DNA of 37,452 nt, taken from positions 1 through 37,452 of the forward strand of contig JBHHZJ010000025.1 of the NCBI GenBank assembly GCA_046758005.1, in the 5' to 3' direction. The DNA is from JBHHZJ01 sp046758005. Lineage in GTDB: Bacteria; Pseudomonadota; Alphaproteobacteria; Kiloniellales; J153. Shown here piece after piece: positions 32,101 to 37,452 of this stretch. Both the position numbers and the translations under genes were made by a program. Position 1 is the stretch's first letter. Each line of letters starts with the position of its first letter. Below the pieces are notes generated by a model. That model was not told where the DNA came from. It made no database searches and worked only from the letters and a program-made list of their open reading frames with translations.

Positions 32101-33129
32101 CTACGGGCGCAGGAAGCCGACCACATCATAGACCTCTTCCAGGTTCGGCCCGGCGATCGCACGGGCGCGTTCGGCGCCGTCGCGCAGGACCGCGTCGACG
32201 ACGCCCGGGTCGGCGCTCAGGCGCTTCATCTCGCGCCCGATAGGCCCGAGGGCGGCGACGGCGAGGTCGCTCAGCACCGACTTGAAGTGTGAGAACTGCG
32301 CCCCGGCGAACTCCTCGAGCACGAGCGACATGGGCTTGTCGGCGAGCGCGGCGTAGATGCCGAGCAGGTTGTAGGCCTCGGGCCGGGCGTTGCGCGCCTC
32401 CTCGGGCACCTCGCCGCCCGGGTCGAGCGCTTCCGGCCCGGGCAGCAGGTCGGGGTCGCTGGTCGCCCTGCGGATTTTCTTCGCGATGAGGTCCGCCTCG
32501 TCGGTCATGTTGATGCGGCTGTAATCCGAGGGGTCGGACTTGCTCATCTTCTTCCTGCCGTCGCGCAAGGACATCACCCGGGCAGCGTCGCCGAAGATGA
32601 GCGGCTCGGGCAGCGGGAAGAAATCGACCCCGTAGTCGCTGTTGAATTTCTGCGCGATGTCGCGGGTCAGCTCCAGGTGCTGCTTCTGGTCCTCGCCCAC
32701 GGGCACGTGGGTCGCCTTGTAGGCCAGGATGTCGGCGGCCATGAGGTTGGGATAGGCGTACAGCCCCACGCTCGCCCGCTCGCGGTCCTTGCCCGCCTTC
32801 TCCTTGAACTGGGTCATGCGGCCGAGCCAGCCGAGCCGGGCCACGCAGTTGAAGATCCAGGCGAGCTCGGCGTGCGCGGCGACCTGGCTCTGGTTGAAGA
32901 TGATGCAACTCTTGGGGTCTATGCCCGCGGCCAGGTAGGCCGCGGTGACCTCGCGCGTGTTGGCCTTGAGCTCGCGCGGGTCCTGCCACACCGTGATCGC
33001 GTGCATGTCCACGACGCAGTAGATGCAGTCGTAGTCGTCCTGCAGGGCGACGAAGTTGCGGATCGCCCCCAGGTAGTTGCCGAGGTGCAAATTTCCCGTG
33101 GGCTGGACGCCCGAAAAGATGCGTTTCAT
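32101..33129 (-). CDS. trpS: Tryptophanyl-tRNA synthetase
   Basis: 342 residues of class I synthetase type. The HIGH-like motif is PTGNLHLGNYLGAI and the KMSKS motif is in GRKKMSKSDPSDY. Other family parts are YCVVDMHAITV, GWLGRMTQFKEK and PVGEDQKQHLELTRDIA. It charges tRNA-Trp. The ATG at 33129 is the only plausible start (MKRIFSGVQPTGNLH). It lies 77 bp after murJ, the order seen in other alphaproteobacteria. Confidence 0.97.
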   Translation of the reverse strand: MKRIFSGVQPTGNLHLGNYLGAIRNFVALQDDYDCIYCVVDMHAITVWQDPRELKANTREVTAAYLAAGIDPKSCIIFNQSQVAAHAELAWIFNCVARLGWLGRMTQFKEKAGKDRERASVGLYAYPNLMAADILAYKATHVPVGEDQKQHLELTRDIAQKFNSDYGVDFFPLPEPLIFGDAARVMSLRDGRKKMSKSDPSDYSRINMTDEADLIAKKIRRATSDPDLLPGPEALDPGGEVPEEARNARPEAYNLLGIYAALADKPMSLVLEEFAGAQFSHFKSVLSDLAVAALGPIGREMKRLSADPGVVDAVLRDGAERARAIAGPNLEEVYDVVGFLRP

Positions 33130-33206
33130 CGTTGGATTGACCCTCGATCCGCGCCGCGCGGGCGGCGGCGAGCATCGCCGCTCGCCCTCCGCGGGTCAAG
33201 GGTGGG

Positions 33207-34757
33207 CTACGCCCGGCGGCGGGCCAGCGCGGCCAGCTCGCCCCGCTCGACCGCGCCGAGGGCGAACGCGAGCCCGGCGTAGACCACGAGCCCGCCGGCC
33301 ACCAGAATCGCCAGGCCAAACACGCGCAGCGCCACGGCCCCGTCGAACCAGGACGCAAGGCCGGCCTGGCTCGATACCGCCCAGAGCGCGCCGCCCATGG
33401 CCAGGCTGGCCGCGGCGATGCGCGGCAGGCGCGCCCTGATCCGCCCGTCGAGCGCGAGAAAACCGCGCCGGCGCAGCGCAGTGGCGAGCAGGGCGGTGTT
33501 GAGCCAGGCCGACAGCGCGGTCGCGAGCGCGATGCCCACGTGGCCGAGCGGCCAGAACAGGATCAGGCTCAATGCGACGTTGGCGGCGACGCTCGCCGCC
33601 GCCATCTTGAGCGGGGTCATCGTGTCCTCACGCGCGAAGAAGGCCGGCTGCAGCAGCTTGACCAGGACGTAGGCGGGCAGGCCGCTCGCGAAGGCGGCAA
33701 GCGCCCAGGCGGTCGCGTCCGAGGCGGCGCGGTCGAAGGCGCCGCGCTCGAACAGGACGATGACGATCGGCCAGGGGATGACGAGCAGCGCGACCGTGGC
33801 CGGCAACGTCAGCAGCAAGGCCAGCTCCAGTCCCCGGTTGAGGCTGTGCATGGCCTCACGCTCGGCGCCGCCGCGCAGCTTGCGCGACAGGTCGGGCAGG
33901 AGGACCACGCCGAAGGCGACCCCGATGAGGCCGAGCGGCAGCTGATAGACCCGGTCCGCGTAATAGAGGTAGGAGACCGCCCCGGCCTGCAGCGAGGCGA
34001 TGATGGTGCCGACCACGATGTTGACCTGCATCGCCCCGGCCGAGAGAATTCCCGGAACCATCAGGGTGAGCAGGCGCCTGACGCCCACGCTCAGGCGCGG
34101 GCGCGGCAGGCGCAAGGCCATGCCGGCGCGGCGGCAGGCCACGACCAGAAGCAGGAACTGCCCCATCCCGGCCGCGGCCACGGTCCAGGCCAGCACGTGG
34201 CCCGGAGCGCCGGTCAGCGGTACGACGACGAGCAGCGCGACGATGAAGAAGACGTTGAGCAGGATCGGCGCCGCGGCCGCGGCGGCGAACCTGTAGAGCG
34301 AGTTGAGCACGCCGCCGAGCAGGGCGACCATCGCCATGAACAAGAGATAGGGGAACGCGATCCGGCTGAGCCGCACGGTCAGGTCGAACTTCTCTGGATC
34401 GACCGCGAAACCGGGCGCCAGCACGTACATCAGCCACGGCATGGCGGCCATGGCCGCCGCCGTGATCCCGAGCAGGACCGCCAGCAGCACCGCCAGGCTC
34501 TGCTCGGCGAAGACCTTGGCGGCGCCGCGCCCCTCCTGCTCCAGGCGGCGCGCGAACAGCGGCACGAAGGCCGCGTTGAACGCGCCCTCGGCGAACAGGC
34601 GCCGGAACAGGTTGGGCAGGCGGAAGGCGACGAAAAAGGCGTCCGCCACCGGCCCGGTGCCCAGCGCCGCGGCGATCAGGATGTCGCGCAGAAAGCCCAG
34701 GACGCGGCTGATCCCGGTGTAGCCGCCGACGGTGGCAAGCGAGCGGACGAACGCCAT
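33207..34757 (-). CDS. murJ: Lipid II flippase MurJ
   Basis: 516 residues with about 14 membrane helices of the MOP fold. The N-terminus VRSLATVGGYTGISRVLGFLRDILIA and the segments ADAFFVAFRLPNLFRRLFAEGAFNAAFVP carry the conserved Arg and Asp residues of MurJ. It moves lipid II across the inner membrane for peptidoglycan synthesis. The ATG at 34757 lacks a clear ribosome site. The upstream gap (34758-34970) contains an AT-rich block with a palindrome at 34825-34836 and a GATAAT -10-like box (34814-34819). It lies between glnD and trpS. Confidence 0.96.
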   Translation of the reverse strand: MAFVRSLATVGGYTGISRVLGFLRDILIAAALGTGPVADAFFVAFRLPNLFRRLFAEGAFNAAFVPLFARRLEQEGRGAAKVFAEQSLAVLLAVLLGITAAAMAAMPWLMYVLAPGFAVDPEKFDLTVRLSRIAFPYLLFMAMVALLGGVLNSLYRFAAAAAAPILLNVFFIVALLVVVPLTGAPGHVLAWTVAAAGMGQFLLLVVACRRAGMALRLPRPRLSVGVRRLLTLMVPGILSAGAMQVNIVVGTIIASLQAGAVSYLYYADRVYQLPLGLIGVAFGVVLLPDLSRKLRGGAEREAMHSLNRGLELALLLTLPATVALLVIPWPIVIVLFERGAFDRAASDATAWALAAFASGLPAYVLVKLLQPAFFAREDTMTPLKMAAASVAANVALSLILFWPLGHVGIALATALSAWLNTALLATALRRRGFLALDGRIRARLPRIAAASLAMGGALWAVSSQAGLASWFDGAVALRVFGLAILVAGGLVVYAGLAFALGAVERGELAALARRRA

Positions 34758-34824
34758 GAAGGTGACTAAGGCATTCGGGGAGTTAAGAGCCCGTCAAGGA
34801 CCGGGCCGAACCTATTATCCAATA

Positions 34825-34836
34825 TCAATATATTGA
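34825..34836. promoter_or_regulatory. 12-bp palindrome upstream of murJ
   Basis: TCAATATATTGA is a perfect palindrome in the AT-rich block between glnD and murJ, 5 bp from a GATAAT box on the minus strand. No -35 box at the standard distance is seen. It may be an operator; no regulator is known for it. Confidence 0.35.
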
Positions 34837-34970
34837 CAGGCTCAACAGGGGTGCTCGCCCCGGCCCGTCGACGGATGAGCACCGAATCGGGACACGACCG
34901 GAAGAAGTATTAGGGCATTGCGGCGAAATTGGGAAGCAATGCAAGCCCGTGCGTCGGCTGGCCCGGGACC

Positions 34971-37452
34971 CTATTCGGCCGCCGGCCGGCCACCGGCGCC
35001 TTTCGCTCTGTCCGCCGGCTTGACGCGCGCCTTGGCGGGACCAAGCTTGGCGGGGGCCTTCTTCTCCGCCTTGGCCGGCGCGCACTCGGGCTGGCCCAGC
35101 ACCTCGAGCAGCCGCTTCTGGATGCGGCCGAGCTTGGCCCGGTTCTCGATCTTGTCGCCGAGCGCGTCCTGTACGTAAAAGACGTCGACGGCGTGCTCGC
35201 CGTAGGTGGCGATGCGGGCGCCGTGGATCATGACGTGTAGCCGGGTCAGCACGAGCGTCAACTCGTACAGCAAGCCCGGCCGGTCGCGGCCGTTGACCTC
35301 GATGACGGTGGCGTGCGCGCTCGCCTTGTTGTCGATGAGCACGCGCGGGGTCACTTTGAAGACGCGCAGCCGGCTCGGGAACGGCGCCTTGCGCCGCGCC
35401 AGTTCGTGGTCGGGGCGCAGGCGCCCGGACAGGGTCTGCTCGACGGCCGCCGACAGGCGCGCCATCTGGTCCGGCCGGTCGAAGGGTCCGCCGTAGGCGC
35501 CGCGCACGTAGAAGGTGTCGAGCGCCATGCCGTTGGCGAGCGTGAAGATGCGCGCCGCGTCGATGCTCGCGCCGGCGACCGCCATAGCGCCTGCGATGCG
35601 GCTGAACAGGCCGGCGTGGTCGGCGGTGTAGATCGTGACCTCGGTAATTTCGCGGTAGCGGTCGATGCGCGTGTCGACGGTGAGCGGCGCGCGCGTCCGC
35701 TCCGCCGCGCGCACCAAGTGGGCGTGGCGCACGTGCGTATCGTGGTCGACCGACAGCCAGTAGGGGCCGTAGCCGCGCGCGAGATGGGCCTCGACCTCCT
35801 GCTCCGGCCAGTCGGACAAGGCCGCGCGCAGGGTGGCCTTCGCGTGCTCGATGCGCGCCGCGCGGCTCTCCTCTGCGACCGCGCCGGAAAGCAGCTCCTC
35901 GGTGAGCCAGTAGAGGTCGCGCAGCAGCGCCGCCTTCCAGGCGTTCCATACGCCCGGCCCGACCGCCCGGATGTCGGCCACCGTGAGCACGAGCAGCAGG
36001 CGCAACCGTTCCGGCGACTGCACGAGCCCGGCGAAGTCGCGGATGGTCTGCGGGTCGGCGAGGTCGCGCTTGAAAGCGGTATCGGACATCGCCAGGTGAT
36101 GGCGGACCAGCCACGCGACCGTCTCCGTCTCCTCGTCGCTCAGTCCCAGGCGCGGGCACAGCTTGTGGGCGACGCGCGCGCCGATCTCTGAATGGTTGCC
36201 GCCGCGGCCCTTGGCGATGTCGTGCAACAGCACCGCGAGATAGAGCACGCGGCGCGACAGCACCTTGTGCACAACCTCGCTGGCGATCGGCACCTCGTCC
36301 TTGAGCAGCCCTTGCTCGATCCGGTGCAGGACGCCGATCGCGAAGATGGTGTGCTCGTCGACCGTGTAGTGGTGGTACATGTTGTATTGCATCTGCGCCA
36401 CGACGCGGCCGAAGTCGGGGACGAAGCGGCCGAACACGCCGGCCTCGTTGAGCCGGCGCAGGGCGGTCTCCGGATCCTTGGGTGACGTCAGCATATCGAG
36501 GAAAATCCGGTTCGCCTCGGGCTCCTCGCGCAGCGCCTTGTCGATGAGCTTGAGGTTCTGCGTGATCCAGCGCAACGCCTGCGGGTGGATGTCGAGGTCG
36601 TGCTTCTGCGCCACCTGGAAGATGCGCAGCATCTGCACCGGATTCTCGGCGAGGACCTGGGGCTCCTTGACGATCAGGCGATCGCCCTCGAGCCCGAAGC
36701 CGTCGAGCGAGCGCCGGCGCGCAATGTTCGGCAGGCGGAAGCGGGAGCGCCGGTCATGCTCGGCCTCCAGCGCCGCGCAGAAGATGCGCGTCAGGTTGCC
36801 CACGTCCTTGGCGACCAGGAAGTAATGCTTCATGAAGCGCTCGACGGCCTTGGTGCCGGTGTGCGCGGTGTAGCCCATGCGCTGCGCGAGCTCGGCCTGC
36901 AGGTCGAAGGTCAGGCGTTCCTCGGGCCGCGCGGTCGCGTAGTGCAGCTGGCAGCGCAGGGTCCACAAGTAGTCCTGCGCCTTGTCGAAGCGGCGCACCT
37001 CCTGGCGTGTGAACACGCCGCGCTCGACCAGCTTGGAGACCTCGTCGACCTGGTACAGGTACTTGGCGATCCAGTACAGGGTGTGCAGGTCGCGCAGCCC
37101 GCCCTTGCCGTCCTTTATGTTCGGCTCGAGCGAATAGCGCGAGCCGCCGAGGCGCTCGTGCCGGGCCGCGCGCTCGGCGAGCTTGGCCTCGATGAAGCGG
37201 GTGGCGCCCTTGGCGCGCACGACCTCATGGTGGAAGCGGCGGCGGAAATTCCGATACAGCCCGTGGTCGCCCCACAGCCAGCGCGATTCCAGAAGGCTGG
37301 TGCAGATCGTGAAGTCCGCCCTGGCCTGACGGATGCAGTCGTCGACCGAGCGCGTGGCGTGGCCGACCTTGAAGCCGAGGTCCCAGAGGAAATAGAGCGC
37401 CTCCTCGACCACCTGCTCGCTGCGCGGCGTCAGCTTGTAAGGCAGGAGGAAC
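34971..37452 (-). CDS. glnD: Bifunctional uridylyltransferase GlnD, N-terminus cut
   Basis: The frame enters from the right edge (FLLPYKLTPRSEQVVEEAL) and gives 826 residues, so roughly the first 100 or more are missing, including the GG and DxD of the nucleotidyltransferase active site. Present are the rest of that domain, the HD domain (VLYLAVLLHDIAKGRGGNHS-type) that removes UMP from PII, and two ACT domains (ITEVTIYTADHAGLFSRIAG and VIEVNGRDRPGLLYELTLV) that sense glutamine. GlnD uridylylates PII proteins when nitrogen is short. The C-terminus ends in a Lys/Ala/Pro-rich tail (about 40 residues). murJ follows 213 bp later. Confidence 0.96.
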   Translation of the reverse strand, partial: FLLPYKLTPRSEQVVEEALYFLWDLGFKVGHATRSVDDCIRQARADFTICTSLLESRWLWGDHGLYRNFRRRFHHEVVRAKGATRFIEAKLAERAARHERLGGSRYSLEPNIKDGKGGLRDLHTLYWIAKYLYQVDEVSKLVERGVFTRQEVRRFDKAQDYLWTLRCQLHYATARPEERLTFDLQAELAQRMGYTAHTGTKAVERFMKHYFLVAKDVGNLTRIFCAALEAEHDRRSRFRLPNIARRRSLDGFGLEGDRLIVKEPQVLAENPVQMLRIFQVAQKHDLDIHPQALRWITQNLKLIDKALREEPEANRIFLDMLTSPKDPETALRRLNEAGVFGRFVPDFGRVVAQMQYNMYHHYTVDEHTIFAIGVLHRIEQGLLKDEVPIASEVVHKVLSRRVLYLAVLLHDIAKGRGGNHSEIGARVAHKLCPRLGLSDEETETVAWLVRHHLAMSDTAFKRDLADPQTIRDFAGLVQSPERLRLLLVLTVADIRAVGPGVWNAWKAALLRDLYWLTEELLSGAVAEESRAARIEHAKATLRAALSDWPEQEVEAHLARGYGPYWLSVDHDTHVRHAHLVRAAERTRAPLTVDTRIDRYREITEVTIYTADHAGLFSRIAGAMAVAGASIDAARIFTLANGMALDTFYVRGAYGGPFDRPDQMARLSAAVEQTLSGRLRPDHELARRKAPFPSRLRVFKVTPRVLIDNKASAHATVIEVNGRDRPGLLYELTLVLTRLHVMIHGARIATYGEHAVDVFYVQDALGDKIENRAKLGRIQKRLLEVLGQPECAPAKAEKKAPAKLGPAKARVKPADRAKGAGGRPAAE

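Noticed and set aside
31885..32292. A plus-strand frame of 135 codons across the palindrome row and trpS 3' end
   Set aside because: It is made of hairpin repeats and the antisense of trpS, with no coding features.
1..37452. tRNA, rRNA, CRISPR arrays, insertion sequences or prophage genes
   Set aside because: No cloverleaf arms, regularly spaced direct repeats, transposase motifs or phage modules were recognised; gene content is core chromosomal throughout.

Overview
The window is GC-rich chromosomal DNA from an alphaproteobacterium, most likely Rhodospirillales-like. That placement is inferred from gene content and order (irr beside fabA-fabB-fabI; rpsO-pnp; rimP-nusA-infB; lnt, a PhrR-like regulator, metK, trmB; tsaB-rimI near mucR and fur; glnD-murJ-trpS), from alphaproteobacterial families (Irr, MucR, TIGR02186/Alph_Pro_TM) and from ornithine-lipid genes. 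I see no phage, transposase, CRISPR array, tRNA or rRNA. Almost every gene is a recognisable core gene and spacing is tight.

Layout from left to right. (1) 1-888: a rubrerythrin gene cut by the left edge and the iron regulator irr. Between them lie a strong promoter and an Irr-box-like palindrome. (2) 1139-3811, plus strand: fabA-fabB-fabI, unsaturated and saturated fatty-acid synthesis, divergent from irr. (3) 3835-4641: a glycerophosphodiester phosphodiesterase convergent with fabI. (4) 4728-14212, minus strand: the transcription/translation cluster rimP-nusA-ylxR/L7Ae-infB-rbfA-truB-rpsO-pnp, preceded by a leader with an intrinsic terminator that looks like the alphaproteobacterial rimP-leader attenuator. 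(5) 14393-25551, minus strand: mucR, fur/mur, olsB, olsA, miaB, phoH, ybeY, corC, lnt, phrR-like, metK, trmB, many with overlapping stop and start codons. (6) 25764-27581, minus strand: a RutE-like nitroreductase, tsaB and rimI, divergent from a secreted polysaccharide deacetylase (27702-28763, plus). (7) 28797-31731, minus strand: nfuA, then a three-gene set of TauE/SafE transporter, Alph_Pro_TM membrane protein and universal stress protein. (8) 31874-32068: a row of inverted repeats, the only long non-coding block. (9) 32101-37452, minus strand: trpS, murJ and glnD, the last cut by the right edge.

The genes fall into three linked themes: envelope lipids and wall (fabA/B/I, olsA/B, lnt, murJ, corC, the deacetylase), RNA and ribosome maturation (rimP to pnp, ybeY, miaB, trmB, truB, tsaB, rimI, trpS), and metal, stress and nitrogen regulation (irr, fur/mur, rubrerythrin, nfuA, mucR, glnD). 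I do not see a clearly new biological system. The points most worth a second look are regulatory or repeat features: the Irr-box/promoter at the rubrerythrin gene, the rimP leader, the palindrome row between tauE and trpS, the hairpin repeat at the 5' end of ugpQ, the MucR with an incomplete zinc site, and the uncharacterised TauE/Alph_Pro_TM/Usp set. All assignments come from reading the sequence; no database search was run.
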